A stretch of DNA of 39,521 nt from a virus (IMGVR_UViG_3300046691_000045:1-39521), one strand, 5' to 3'. Positions 6,237 to 13,669 are shown, numbered from the stretch's first letter. The notes: generated from the letters alone by a model not told the origin. Made by a program: numbers and translations.

Positions 6237-6510
6237 AGCGGCCAAGGTCGATGCGAACCAGGCTGAGATCGTAGAGGCTCTGCGCAGGATCGGGGCGAGT
6301 GTCCAGCCGCTTCACGCTGTGGGCCAAGGGTGCCCGGATTTGCTGGTCGGATGGCGAGGAATCGTCAGCCTGCTCGAAGTGAAGGATGGTAGCAAGCCGC
6401 CAAGCGCGCGCAAGCTGACCGAAGATCAGGTGAAGTGGCACGCAGAGTGGCGCGGCCAAGTGGCAGTAGTCGAGAATGTAGAACAGGCCATTGAGGCCAT
6501 TACACGCTAG
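6229..6510 (+). CDS. VRR-NUC-like nuclease, 93 aa
   Basis: Translation most likely starts at ATG 6229, overlapping the preceding stop by eight bases with GGAG eight bases upstream; the longer frame would overlap that gene by 100 bases. The 93-residue protein has the small PD-(D/E)xK VRR-NUC pattern: N-terminal helix with ANQAEIVEALRRIG, then GCPDLLVGWRG (D around 40) and LLEVKDG (E, K around 53-55), then KLTEDQVKWHAEW. The family includes structure-specific and junction-resolving nucleases. It may process recombination or packaging intermediates made by the Bet/exonuclease pair. Confidence 0.82.
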   Translation: MRRAAKVDANQAEIVEALRRIGASVQPLHAVGQGCPDLLVGWRGIVSLLEVKDGSKPPSARKLTEDQVKWHAEWRGQVAVVENVEQAIEAITR

Positions 6511-6521
6511 GGAGAGGGAAC

Positions 6522-6776
6522 ATGACCGAAGAGTTCGAGAAGTGGTACGCCGAAGAGTTTGGGGACGAGCCGGCGAGGGAAATGGAGCACTGGCCTTCAT
6601 GGAATCGAAGTCGGGATTTCGCGCGTATTGCCTGGCAAGCCTCGCGCAAGCAGGCGCTGGAGGAAGCGGCTAAAGAGTGTGAGAAGTTGTCAGAGAAGAC
6701 GCATCGGTCATGGCTGGTTCATGAGGCTGCGTTTCAGGACGATTGCGCCGACGCCATACGCGCGCTCCAGCAATGA
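6522..6776 (+). CDS. Conserved phage protein, 84 aa
   Basis: An 84-residue helical protein (MTEEFEKWYAEEFG..., AWQASRKQALEEAAKECEKL). This pattern is very common in phages and prophages of Burkholderiales and enterics, always without known function. GGAGAGGGAAC precedes the ATG. The stop overlaps the start of the next tiny gene. Confidence 0.75.
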   Translation: MTEEFEKWYAEEFGDEPAREMEHWPSWNRSRDFARIAWQASRKQALEEAAKECEKLSEKTHRSWLVHEAAFQDDCADAIRALQQ

Positions 6777-6862
6777 CGCTATCCGACGCCATGGTCCTCT
6801 ACTTCGTAGCAGTCGTGGCGCTCGGCGTGCTGGTCACCATTTGGCTTTTGTCGGGAGATTGA
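6773..6862 (+). CDS. 29-residue transmembrane peptide
   Basis: The frame from ATG 6773, overlapping the previous stop (ATGA), gives MTLSDAMVLYFVAVVALGVL followed by VTIWLLSGD: one hydrophobic helix of about 20 residues with short polar ends. It stops one base before the next start region (ATG 6864). Start-stop coupling on both sides argues for translation. No family is recognised. Confidence 0.5.
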   Translation: MTLSDAMVLYFVAVVALGVLVTIWLLSGD

Positions 6863-6863
6863 G

Positions 6864-7088
6864 ATGAAAGTTTGCGAACTGATTGCAAAATTGCAGGCGA
6901 TGCCACAGTCCAATGATGTTGGGCTTGTCTATGACGGCGCAATCCGACTTGATGTGGAGTGCGTCTGGCTCGCTAGAAATGGTGTCGTCGCCATGAGCGG
7001 GGATGGTGCCGTGGTATACGACGATGAACATCGCCCGGCAGACGCACCGACATCCAATCAAGAAACGTATTGGTGCGCAGGAGATTGA
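6864..7088 (+). CDS. Conserved phage protein, 74 aa
   Basis: GGGAG lies eight bases before ATG 6864. The 74-residue protein opens MKVCELIAKLQAMPQSNDVGLVYDG, a motif I recognise from many phage early genes of unknown function (a small alpha/beta fold in which LQAMPQ...V is typical). The next gene follows one base after its stop. Confidence 0.7.
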   Translation: MKVCELIAKLQAMPQSNDVGLVYDGAIRLDVECVWLARNGVVAMSGDGAVVYDDEHRPADAPTSNQETYWCAGD

Positions 7089-7089
7089 G

Positions 7090-7377
7090 ATGGAATGCAC
7101 GTGTCCTTCTGGTGATGGTTCGCTGCGGCCATGTCCGGTTCATCCATTCGTAGTCAATATGGCCGCTACGAGGAAGGCCGGGGAGTTAGCTTACTTAACG
7201 AAGTGCGCTGATCCGCTGGAGCAAATTCATCCTGCGCCTAAAGCTAAGCGTTACGAGTGGCAGAAACGCGACGGCGAATGGCATTTGGTGCTGGTCGAGG
7301 TAGAAGTGCACACGCCGTCTGCGACAATCACGGTCGAGGTCAGCGAGGAACGGGAGGTGGGAAATGAAGATTATTGA
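7090..7377 (+). CDS. Hypothetical phage protein with N-terminal Cys cluster, 95 aa
   Basis: The start at ATG 7090 is supported by GGAGATTGAG just upstream; a longer frame overlaps the preceding gene and is rejected. The 95-residue product begins MECTCPSGDGSLRPCPVHP, where C-x-C...C-x-V-H could hold one metal ion, then a beta-rich C-terminus (YEWQKRDGEWHLVLVEVEV). Function unknown. Confidence 0.6.
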   Translation: MECTCPSGDGSLRPCPVHPFVVNMAATRKAGELAYLTKCADPLEQIHPAPKAKRYEWQKRDGEWHLVLVEVEVHTPSATITVEVSEEREVGNEDY

Positions 7378-7501
7378 TCTTGTTATGCTCTGGTCTGTGT
7401 GCGCGATAGTGGGCAACTCGCTCCAACTCAATTGGCTTCAGTCAGGCGGTTTCTGCGGTGCATTGACTTGGTTATTCATTCGTCTGCGAGACAAATCATG
7501 A
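7364..7501 (+). CDS. 45-residue membrane-associated peptide
   Basis: A 45-residue frame starts at ATG 7364 with a strong GGAGG site eight bases upstream, overlapping the previous gene's end by 14 bases and the next start by four. Residues 3-20 are hydrophobic and residues 29-39 form a second aromatic hydrophobic patch, followed by RLRDKS. It probably inserts in or lies on the membrane. No family recognised. Confidence 0.55.
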   Translation: MKIIDLVMLWSVCAIVGNSLQLNWLQSGGFCGALTWLFIRLRDKS

Positions 7502-7752
7502 CTGACTATGGCTTACCCATCGGCCTCGTTATGGGACTCGTCTCAGGCGGAATAGCAGGCTGGATCGCACACAAGACCGTCCAGGCTATCAAGGATGATC
7601 AAACGCCAACGGTAGACGTCTGGACCGACTCAGCGGGGAATATCAAAGACGTCATGTGTTCGGACCACGTGAACCTCAGATTCCGCGATCAGCGCGATGT
7701 CGTGGACAGGTGGAAAGACAATCGCGTCAAGACTCACAAATACCAGGACTAG
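7498..7752 (+). CDS. Small membrane-anchored phage protein, 84 aa
   Basis: The true start is ATG 7498, overlapping the stop of the 45-residue gene (ATGA). Residues 7-25 (PIGLVMGLVSGGIAGWIAH) are a glycine-rich transmembrane helix; the remainder is polar and charged, probably cytoplasmic. One of five small membrane or hydrophobic peptides in this early segment. Function unknown. Confidence 0.6.
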   Translation: MTDYGLPIGLVMGLVSGGIAGWIAHKTVQAIKDDQTPTVDVWTDSAGNIKDVMCSDHVNLRFRDQRDVVDRWKDNRVKTHKYQD

Positions 7753-7760
7753 GAGAGAAC

Positions 7761-7886
7761 ATGATCCAAAACGCAATCACAGCCGCGCTCGGCGCCATCA
7801 TGCTTGTGGGAGTCGTCGCTCTCTGGGCATTCCTCTCTGCGCTGCCCATCGTGTTCGGCATCGCGCTTTACCGCTGGGTGTTCTGA
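7761..7886 (+). CDS. 41-residue hydrophobic membrane peptide
   Basis: AGGAG lies five to seven bases before ATG 7761. The product is almost entirely hydrophobic after six residues (ITAALGAIMLVGVVALWAF then a second segment ending YRWVF), giving one or two membrane helices. Tiny proteins of this kind in phage early regions often modify the host envelope, but no function can be assigned here. Confidence 0.6.
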   Translation: MIQNAITAALGAIMLVGVVALWAFLSALPIVFGIALYRWVF

Positions 7887-7887
7887 C

Positions 7888-8163
7888 ATGGACTACATCA
7901 CTGTATTGCGCGAGCACTACGAACGCGAGCTGCCAAACGTCAAGCCACAGCCATTGACCCTGCGTATCGAGCAGATCGGCGAACTGCTGCAACAGATCGA
8001 CCAGATGGGGGCAATGCGTGTAACTGCTGTCATCGGCGATTACGCACTGACTACCGATGGCCGGTTGTTCCGACTCTCGGGCAAGGAGATGTACCTATGC
8101 AAGCCATACATCGCACCGGTAGAGCCTGCGCCCGCTGAGGCTGACGACTGGGAGGCCGCGTGA
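7888..8163 (+). CDS. Hypothetical phage protein, 91 aa
   Basis: Starts at ATG 7888, one base after the preceding stop; the longer frame lacks support. The 91-residue protein has an N-terminal helix, then a beta-rich middle (MRVTAVIGDYALTTDGRLFRL) and an acidic, proline-rich tail. The phrase with TTDGRLFRLSG resembles that of the next gene (ATERGVFRLLDG), suggesting related small beta folds. Function unknown. Confidence 0.6.
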   Translation: MDYITVLREHYERELPNVKPQPLTLRIEQIGELLQQIDQMGAMRVTAVIGDYALTTDGRLFRLSGKEMYLCKPYIAPVEPAPAEADDWEAA

Positions 8164-8354
8164 TGATGATCCCTGCGGTAAGCGCAGAAGTGGCACACCA
8201 TTTTGGAAAGCTCAAAGCGCTTCGTGAGGCGCCGAAGATCGTCAATATGTGTGAGTTTCAAGGGCAAATCTTCGTAGCAACTGAGCGTGGTGTATTTCGC
8301 CTGTTAGATGGCATGCTGGTCCCGATTCCATTCGCTACGCCGGAGGATATGTGA
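8163..8354 (+). CDS. Hypothetical phage protein, 63 aa
   Basis: Three candidate starts (GTG 8160, ATG 8163, ATG 8166) follow a GGAGG site; ATG 8163 has the best spacing. The 63-residue protein contains CEFQGQIFVATERGVFRLLDG, a small beta-strand pattern found in many phage hypothetical proteins. It overlaps the gene on each side by one base. Confidence 0.55.
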   Translation: MMIPAVSAEVAHHFGKLKALREAPKIVNMCEFQGQIFVATERGVFRLLDGMLVPIPFATPEDM

Positions 8355-8410
8355 TGCCGCTATTCATGCTGCCGATGTTCTGGTTCTACTTGGTCATGCG
8401 GGGCGTGTAA
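8354..8410 (+). CDS. 18-residue hydrophobic micro-ORF
   Basis: An 18-residue frame (MPLFMLPMFWFYLVMRGV) starts at ATG 8354 seven bases after GGAGG, overlaps the previous stop by one base, and ends in TAA whose last base is the A of the next ATG. The peptide is a single hydrophobic, aromatic segment. The strong site and coupling make translation likely; the peptide itself or only the coupling could be functional. Confidence 0.4.
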   Translation: MPLFMLPMFWFYLVMRGV

Positions 8411-8676
8411 TGAGCCGCCAGCCGACCGTGACCCTGACCGTGGATTGGTTCTCCGTAGTCGCTGAGTTGAAGCGGCACGGGTACAGCACCTACACCCTTG
8501 CGGCCATGGTCGGCGTCTCCAGACCCAGCATCGCGCATTGGGTCAACTACGGCACGATCCCCAACCACACGGATGGGGAGCGCGTCATAGCGTTCTGGAT
8601 GGACACGACGGGCAAGGATCGGGGGTCTCTTCCGATGAAGCCGCGTGAGTTGTCAGCCGCGAAGGTGCGCAATTAG
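8410..8676 (+). CDS. Helix-turn-helix protein, candidate late-gene regulator, 88 aa
   Basis: The gene starts at ATG 8410 overlapping the micro-ORF stop. Residues 26-47 (STYTLAAMVGVSRPSIAHWVNY) form a clear helix-turn-helix; a WFSVVAELKRHGYS helix precedes it. It is the last early gene, and its stop codon lies inside the first copy of the 18-bp motif that precedes three groups of late genes. A regulator acting on that motif is an attractive inference; nothing in the sequence proves it. Similar small HTH proteins are found at this position in related podoviruses. Confidence 0.7.
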   Translation: MSRQPTVTLTVDWFSVVAELKRHGYSTYTLAAMVGVSRPSIAHWVNYGTIPNHTDGERVIAFWMDTTGKDRGSLPMKPRELSAAKVRN

Positions 8677-8691
8677 ATCGGATTACAACCG
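8674..8691 (+). promoter_or_regulatory. Late-control motif, copy 1 (before morphogenesis genes)
   Basis: TAGATCGGATTACAACCG differs at one base from the two exact copies at 15075 and 29720. Just upstream, TTGTCA (8650-8655) and TTAGAT (8673-8678) are 17 bases apart, so this copy overlaps a reasonable sigma70-like promoter; the other two copies lack the -35. It begins in the stop codon of the HTH gene and lies about 50 bp before the first late gene. Confidence 0.6.
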
Positions 8692-8742
8692 GTGCAGATG
8701 TCTATCCTCAGTGCGTTTTCAAGCACAAACGAGGGATTGGCT

Positions 8743-9054
8743 ATGCCGCGCGGCAAACGCAACTACACCGTACAGACTCCGGGCGTACTGGAATCCGAGC
8801 CGACCGAGAGCGGTGAAATCAATACCGAAGTCGTCACCACGGATATCGGTATCGAGAACGTCCGCACGCTGACCGACCTCGACATCCTGGCAAAGCTCCA
8901 GGCGCTCGAAGCTGAGAACGCCAAGCTGCGCGCCGCATCTGGCCGCGTCGAGATGGACGGCAACAGCAAGTTCGCCCGTACCCATTCCTCCGATGTTGAC
9001 GTCAAGACCATCACGGCCCCGGTGCTTTGCGCTGACGGCTGGCTGGTCCCGTAA
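8743..9054 (+). CDS. First late gene: coiled-coil virion-associated protein, 103 aa
   Basis: ATG 8743 has GAGG eight bases upstream and is preferred over upstream starts at 8692/8698. The product has a basic N-terminus (MPRGKRNYTVQ), a Glu/Ser/Thr-rich middle and a coiled-coil stretch (LAKLQALEAENAKLRA, about 50-65), then a C-terminal CADGWLVP tail. Its place directly before the portal group suggests a structural or assembly role. No family recognised. Confidence 0.6.
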   Translation: MPRGKRNYTVQTPGVLESEPTESGEINTEVVTTDIGIENVRTLTDLDILAKLQALEAENAKLRAASGRVEMDGNSKFARTHSSDVDVKTITAPVLCADGWLVP

Positions 9055-9064
9055 GGAGCGCGCT

Positions 9065-9325
9065 ATGTGCGGATCACTCAGTTTCTCGAAGTTCCTTGAC
9101 CCTGCCGGTATCTGGAAGAAGGACGAAGCGCCGCCTGCGCCAGAGCCGATCACCAGCGCCAACCAGCAGCAACAGGCTGTAGACACGCAGGCTCAGGTCA
9201 ATGCGAATGCTCAAGCAGCGCAGCGCCGCAAGAAGTCGACCAGCCTGTACGGCACTGGCTCTGCGATGGGCGCATCTGACACCGGCACGGCGCTCGCTGC
9301 CGGCAAGACCACACTCGGGCAGTAA
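9065..9325 (+). CDS. Small MCGS-type protein next to the portal (T7 gp7.3-like position)
   Basis: AAGGAG six bases before ATG 9065 sets the start. The 86-residue product begins MCGSLSFSKFLDPAG and is rich in Ala, Gln and Pro with a low-complexity middle (ANQQQQAVDTQAQVNANAQ). Proteins with the same MCG start, Gln/Ala-rich centre and position just before the connector occur in T7-like and P22-like phages, where gp7.3 is a tail assembly factor carried in the virion. Assignment by context. Confidence 0.6.
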   Translation: MCGSLSFSKFLDPAGIWKKDEAPPAPEPITSANQQQQAVDTQAQVNANAQAAQRRKKSTSLYGTGSAMGASDTGTALAAGKTTLGQ

Positions 9326-10966
9326 ATGGCAATCGACCAAGACCGACGCGGCGCCGTCTACAAGCGACGGCTTGATGCGCTCAAGGGCGAACGGCAGCAA
9401 CACGTGACCACGTGGGAGGACTGCTATCGCTTCACGCATCCGATGCTCGGGACTGGCTTCTACGGCTACGACGCCAACGCATCGCAGGGACAGAACGACC
9501 GTGCGCGGCTGCTGGATTCGACTGGCACTGACTCGTCGCGCAATCTGGCGGCTGGTGTGCAGTCAGGCGTTACACCGTCTAACGATCAATGGTTCGACTT
9601 CGAAGTCGATCAGGAAACGGATGATGAGCGTCTGTGGTTGAGTGAGGCCGCGAATCTGCTGTGGCGCAACATCCACGCGTCCAACTTCGATGCGACTTCG
9701 TTTGGCTGCAATCTCGATGGCGTGATTGCCGGCTGGTTCGGGATCTACTGCGACGAGGCGCCGGGTGGTGGGTTCAACTTCGAGGCGTGGCCGATCAGCG
9801 AGTTGTACTGTGCATCGTCGCGTCCGGGCGGACCGATTGACATCGTCTACCGTGAGTTCAAGCTGACGGCAGAGCAGGCAGTCGAGAAGTACGGGCGAGA
9901 GAATCTCCCCGCCAAGATCGTGATGGCCAGCGAGAAAACACCCGACGAGAAGTATTGCTTCTGCCGCGTGATCGAGCCTCGCAAGGGCGGTACGTATGGC
10001 GTGCGTTCGAAGAACCTGCCGATTGCCTCTGTAACCGTCGAGCAGGAATCGTGTGCCATCGTTGAGGAAAAGGGCTACCACGAACAGCCAATCATCGTCC
10101 CGCGCTGGAACATCATGCCTGGCTCGGTCTACGCGACTGGCCCAGTGTTCGATGCGCTGCCGGATATGAAGCAACTGAACCTGCTGTGCGGGTTTGAGTT
10201 GGCTGCTGCCGAACTGGCCGTTGCCGGGATGTGGATCGCTGAGGATGACGGCGTGCTGAACCCGCGCCAGGTCAAGGTAGGCCCGCGCAAGATCATCATC
10301 GCCAATTCCGTGGACAGCATGAAGCCGCTTGTTACCGGCTCGAACTTCCAGGTATCGGAGTTGATGAAGGCGCAGCTACAAGGCCAGATTCGCCGCACGC
10401 TGATGGCTGACCAATTGCAGCCGCAAGACGGTCCGGCGATGACCGCGACTGAGGTACATGTCCGCGTCGAGTTGATCCGCCAGTTGCTTGGCCCGGTCTA
10501 TGGCCGCCTGCAAGCCGAATACCTGCAACCGCTGGTGACGCGCTGCTTTGGCATTGCCTTCCGCACGCCTTCGCCAACTGGTGCTGGCATCTTCGCGCCG
10601 ATCCCTGATTCGCTGCGTGGCCGTGAATTCAGCATCAAGTACGTGTCTCCGATGGCACGCGCCCAGCAGATGGAAGGCGTTATGGCTATCGAGCGCCTGT
10701 ACACAGACATCGGCGCGATTGCTGCTGCCAAGCAAGACCCAGCAGTCTTCGACAACATTGACGACGACGAGGCAGTACGCGTGGTGCAGGAGGGGCTTGG
10801 CGCTCCGTCTCGCATCATGCGCAAGTCTGAGGATGTACAGAAGATCCGTGAGGCGCGACTCAAGGCCCAGCAGCAGGCGCAACAGGCAGAGCAACAAGCG
10901 GCGCTCCAGCAGGAAGCAGGTAGCGCCATGATTCAGACGGCAGCGAAACAGGCACAGCCGGCATGA
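9326..10966 (+). CDS. Portal / head-tail connector protein (T7 gp8/BPP type)
   Basis: The 546-residue protein belongs to the podovirus head-tail connector family (PF12236 type). Visible features: N-terminal RRLDALKGERQQHVTTWEDCYRFTHP-type helix, DSTGTDSSRNLAAGVQSGVTPSNDQWF (about 65-90), central DALPDMKQLN, GPAMTATEVHVR (about 370) and a Gln/Ala-rich C-terminal coiled coil (515-535). Twelve copies form the ring through which DNA enters and leaves the head. The length is normal for the family. It starts directly after the preceding stop and overlaps the next gene. Confidence 0.93.
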   Translation: MAIDQDRRGAVYKRRLDALKGERQQHVTTWEDCYRFTHPMLGTGFYGYDANASQGQNDRARLLDSTGTDSSRNLAAGVQSGVTPSNDQWFDFEVDQETDDERLWLSEAANLLWRNIHASNFDATSFGCNLDGVIAGWFGIYCDEAPGGGFNFEAWPISELYCASSRPGGPIDIVYREFKLTAEQAVEKYGRENLPAKIVMASEKTPDEKYCFCRVIEPRKGGTYGVRSKNLPIASVTVEQESCAIVEEKGYHEQPIIVPRWNIMPGSVYATGPVFDALPDMKQLNLLCGFELAAAELAVAGMWIAEDDGVLNPRQVKVGPRKIIIANSVDSMKPLVTGSNFQVSELMKAQLQGQIRRTLMADQLQPQDGPAMTATEVHVRVELIRQLLGPVYGRLQAEYLQPLVTRCFGIAFRTPSPTGAGIFAPIPDSLRGREFSIKYVSPMARAQQMEGVMAIERLYTDIGAIAAAKQDPAVFDNIDDDEAVRVVQEGLGAPSRIMRKSEDVQKIREARLKAQQQAQQAEQQAALQQEAGSAMIQTAAKQAQPA

Positions 10967-11211
10967 GCGGACGTGATCTGAAGCAAGCGCATGCCATCGA
11001 CTATGCGCAGATCTTCGAAAGCCCTCAGGGGCAACTTGTGCTTTCTGAACTGATCGATGAGTTCTACAACACACCGTTCGTAAAGGGCGGCGCGGACGCG
11101 GCAAGACAAACGGATTACAACTGCGGCGCATTCGCCGTGATGCAGTTCATTCTTGACATGATAAACGCGGCTCAGACACAGCCGCTCGCAACACGCAAAA
11201 GGAGCAAATGA
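10963..11211 (+). CDS. Bbp19-like phage protein, 82 aa
   Basis: The gene overlaps the portal stop by four bases. The 82-residue product has the small helical Bbp19-type pattern (YAQIFESPQGQLVLSEL, then TDYNCGAFAVMQFILDMI) found directly downstream of the connector in BPP-1-like phages. The aromatic and Gly-rich G-x-R-x-V..I-like helix is typical. Role unknown; probably virion assembly. Confidence 0.75.
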   Translation: MSGRDLKQAHAIDYAQIFESPQGQLVLSELIDEFYNTPFVKGGADAARQTDYNCGAFAVMQFILDMINAAQTQPLATRKRSK

Positions 11212-11426
11212 TGCCCGGTAATTCCGACTTCACCCCTGGCACTGGCTGGACTGCAAACCCGCGCCCTGACTTTCGCTGGGAAGGCCCGCCACAGAACTTC
11301 GTGCCTGTCTTCGCTGGTCAGCCGCCTGTTGACGCTGGCCGCAATGGCGATCTGAGTGTTGACATCGTTGGTCGGAAGATCTACGAGAAGACTGGCGGCG
11401 CCTGGAACGCTGGCACCTCGTTCTAG
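11211..11426 (+). CDS. Small virion-like domain protein, paralogue of the SGNH hydrolase C-terminus, 71 aa
   Basis: ATG 11211 (or ATG 11208) follows GGAG. Residues 17-71 (PDFRWEGPPQNFVPVFAGQ..., ending GAWNAGTSF) align without large gaps to the last 55 residues of the next gene's product, about two thirds identical by eye. The duplicated unit is a beta-rich domain ending in GRNG-L-D-GR-IYEK-GAWN-GT-F, a style seen in phage tail and fibre proteins. The free-standing copy may be an accessory capsid or fibre subunit. Confidence 0.7.
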   Translation: MPGNSDFTPGTGWTANPRPDFRWEGPPQNFVPVFAGQPPVDAGRNGDLSVDIVGRKIYEKTGGAWNAGTSF

Positions 11427-11438
11427 GCGAGCATTGGC

Positions 11439-12740
11439 ATGCCGACTTACCAAGGGCTGGTCGCAACTGGTGGGCTAATCCCGTTCTGGCAGTCGGCCAG
11501 CACGCAGATGGGCAGTCGCAAGCGGCACACCGCTACGGTGGCGCTGTCCACGTTCAAGCTGCTGTTCCCGAACTTCACGGGGTTTGACACGCCGACTGGG
11601 GCAGCACTGAACCTGACAGCCAGCGTGGAATACCCCGTTGGCGTCTTCACGCAGGTCAAGTTCAGCGGGTTGGCTCAAGGCGTGGTGCCGAACGGTGGCG
11701 TGCTGATGTCAGATGATGTTTCTGTAGCAATTCCTGCTGGTGCGAATTTCTACATCCGCACATACGGGACGAATACGGCAGGGGTGATTGCTGCGCGCCA
11801 AACGAACCCGCAAGACTACGACTTTGGCGAAGCACGCGAGTCTGGCGCGTCCGGTATCACGGACAAGACGATGGGCGGGACGTACACCAATTCGTTCCCC
11901 GGCTATTGCTACAGCGCGATGGCGATCATTGGCACGACGAACAAGCCTTCCGTGCTGGTGCTGGGTAGCTCGACGGCAGGCGGCTTCAACAACCAAGGCG
12001 GTCTGCCATATGGCCCGGACAATGGGACGATCACGCCTAGCCTTGCGCCAACCATTGCGAACACGTTGCTGTCTGCCTACAACCAGACTGCGGCTACGGC
12101 GAATGCGGCATCGAATCTGATCCCGAATGCTATCGGCCAGTACATCACACATGTGGTGTGTGCCATGGGGCAGAACGACATTCGCAGCGGAGATTCCGCC
12201 ATTACGGTGCGAGCCACGATTGCAGCCTTCCGCGCCAAGTACGCGAGCGGCAAGCAGTTCTTCGTGCAGACGTTCGGGCCAGAGACATCCTCTACAGATA
12301 GCTGGGCGACGACCGTCAATCAGACGCCTGCCGCTTCGAATGCTGAGCGAATCGCCTTCAACGGGCTGGTGCGGTCTGGATCGGTTGCATCAAACGGTTA
12401 CTTCGAGATTGCAGACGCATGGGAAACCGCGCGCAACTCGGGGCTGTGGAAAGTCCCCGCATGGACCGATGACGGCTTGCACGCGCAGGCTGTGGGCTAC
12501 CAGTTCATCAAGGACAACAACCTAGTAAGCCCAGCGCTGTTCGTGCTACCTGACGATGGCCTGACTGTGACGTCAGTGCCTGATTTCAGGTGGAGCGGAC
12601 CGCCGCAAGTATTCATCCCCGTATTCCCGGGCAAGCCGACTGATGGCACAGGGCGTAACGGCAACCTTTGCATTGACACCGCAGGGCGACGTATCTATGA
12701 GAAGGTCGCTGGCGCGTGGAATAACGGGACGGCGTTCTAA
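11439..12740 (+). CDS. Virion SGNH/GDSL-type hydrolase (putative polysaccharide esterase), 433 aa
   Basis: Residues 1-165 are a beta-rich domain. Residues 170-362 carry SGNH-hydrolase blocks: VLVLGSSTAGG (S177/S178 nucleophile in block I), AMGQND (N246, block III) and WTDDGLH (D345, H348, block V). Residues 380-433 repeat the 71-residue protein just upstream. SGNH enzymes in virions commonly remove acetyl groups from surface polysaccharide. The gene sits among head genes rather than with the tailspike. The nucleophile context is GSS, not GDS. Catalysis is inferred from motifs. The ribosome site is weak. Confidence 0.82.
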   Translation: MPTYQGLVATGGLIPFWQSASTQMGSRKRHTATVALSTFKLLFPNFTGFDTPTGAALNLTASVEYPVGVFTQVKFSGLAQGVVPNGGVLMSDDVSVAIPAGANFYIRTYGTNTAGVIAARQTNPQDYDFGEARESGASGITDKTMGGTYTNSFPGYCYSAMAIIGTTNKPSVLVLGSSTAGGFNNQGGLPYGPDNGTITPSLAPTIANTLLSAYNQTAATANAASNLIPNAIGQYITHVVCAMGQNDIRSGDSAITVRATIAAFRAKYASGKQFFVQTFGPETSSTDSWATTVNQTPAASNAERIAFNGLVRSGSVASNGYFEIADAWETARNSGLWKVPAWTDDGLHAQAVGYQFIKDNNLVSPALFVLPDDGLTVTSVPDFRWSGPPQVFIPVFPGKPTDGTGRNGNLCIDTAGRRIYEKVAGAWNNGTAF

Positions 12741-13336
12741 TGGCTAAAGACATGATGGTTCTAACCGGCTCAGGGTGGCAGGTAGAGCCTAAGCAGTCAG
12801 AGCGCATCCGGGTAGATGACGAAGAGATTGGCTTCTACGATGGGCGGGAGTTCCGCACATTCCGTGAGTTCTGGGCGGGCGCTTTGCCATCCAGCACAGC
12901 TATCGCTGCCGGCGCAACATATGTGATTCGGGCTATCGTGCCGATTGATATCGTCCTGTTCAGCCTGCAACTTGGCTTCGACAATGGGCAGATCCGGGTG
13001 GAAACGGTGGTCGGGGGAACACCGGGAGGGGCTTTTGCAGACGTGTTGCCGATCTTCGGAGCGAATAACATGGCAGTGCAGCGGGCGCTTGTGACGGGAG
13101 GCGGGTACTACCTGCCGACTGTAACGCTTGCTGGTGGTGGTACGCATACAGGCGGGACGGTGCTCGACGTCATCCGGCTGAAGATCGAGAATTCTACGGG
13201 TGCGGCAGCGAGTGTAGGTAACTCGCCTGACGACGAGCGCGGGGTCGCGGCAAATACCTATTACTTCCGAATTACCAATATCGGTGCAGGGGTAGCAGAA
13301 GGCACCTTTAAGGCGAGATGGGAGGAAAAACCGTGA
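12740..13336 (+). CDS. Virion structural protein, 198 aa
   Basis: Overlaps the hydrolase stop by one base (TAATG). After about 45 residues with YDGREFRTFREFWAG, the product is beta-rich (ALPSSTAIAAGATYVIRAIVP, then a Gly/Thr-rich stretch and FRITNIGAGVAEGTFKARWEEKP). Related proteins accompany fibre genes in podoviruses. Possible decoration or fibre protein; no specific family. Confidence 0.65.
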   Translation: MAKDMMVLTGSGWQVEPKQSERIRVDDEEIGFYDGREFRTFREFWAGALPSSTAIAAGATYVIRAIVPIDIVLFSLQLGFDNGQIRVETVVGGTPGGAFADVLPIFGANNMAVQRALVTGGGYYLPTVTLAGGGTHTGGTVLDVIRLKIENSTGAAASVGNSPDDERGVAANTYYFRITNIGAGVAEGTFKARWEEKP

Positions 13337-13348
13337 TCGGAGAACAAA

Positions 13349-13669
13349 ATGCCCGTACAACGCCTGGACGACTGGAACCGTGATCCAATGGATTACGGTT
13401 ACTTCCGCTTTCGACAAGTTTTCACAAGCACGACTGACCCAATCCTGATGAAGTCTGGCATGTCAAAGATCAGCGTCGCGCTGCATCCGACGCCATCTGC
13501 AAGCATCGAGTACACGCTGTCAATGCCGGCTGACGTTGCGGCGGGGACGGCGAAGTGGATTGTGTGGCCGCTTGGCACGATTACAGCTAGCAACGCTGAT
13601 GAGTTGATGAGCACAGCGACGGCTATTCGCGGTATCGGAAACGGCACGCTTGAGATTACCGCATCATGA
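13349..13669 (+). CDS. Small beta-rich structural protein, 106 aa
   Basis: GGAGAACAAA precedes ATG 13349. The 106-residue product resembles a compact beta-sandwich: SKISVALHPTPSASIEYTLS, a WIVWPLG segment, and GNGTLEITAS at the end. It overlaps the collagen-like gene by four bases and probably forms part of the same head or fibre assembly. No named family recognised. Confidence 0.6.
   Translation: MPVQRLDDWNRDPMDYGYFRFRQVFTSTTDPILMKSGMSKISVALHPTPSASIEYTLSMPADVAAGTAKWIVWPLGTITASNADELMSTATAIRGIGNGTLEITAS

Noticed and set aside
10376-11131. 251-codon minus-strand open frame
   Set aside because: It is a shadow of the portal gene with no ribosome site or recognisable motif.
12380-12395. ATCGGTTGCATC inside the SGNH gene as a further late-motif copy
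   Set aside because: It matches only part of the motif, lies in the middle of a gene and is not near a transcription-unit start.
8993-13669. Diversity-generating retroelement, as in Bordetella phage BPP-1
   Set aside because: No reverse transcriptase frame exists anywhere in the window, and the paralogous domains at 11211 and 12580 differ throughout rather than only at adenines.
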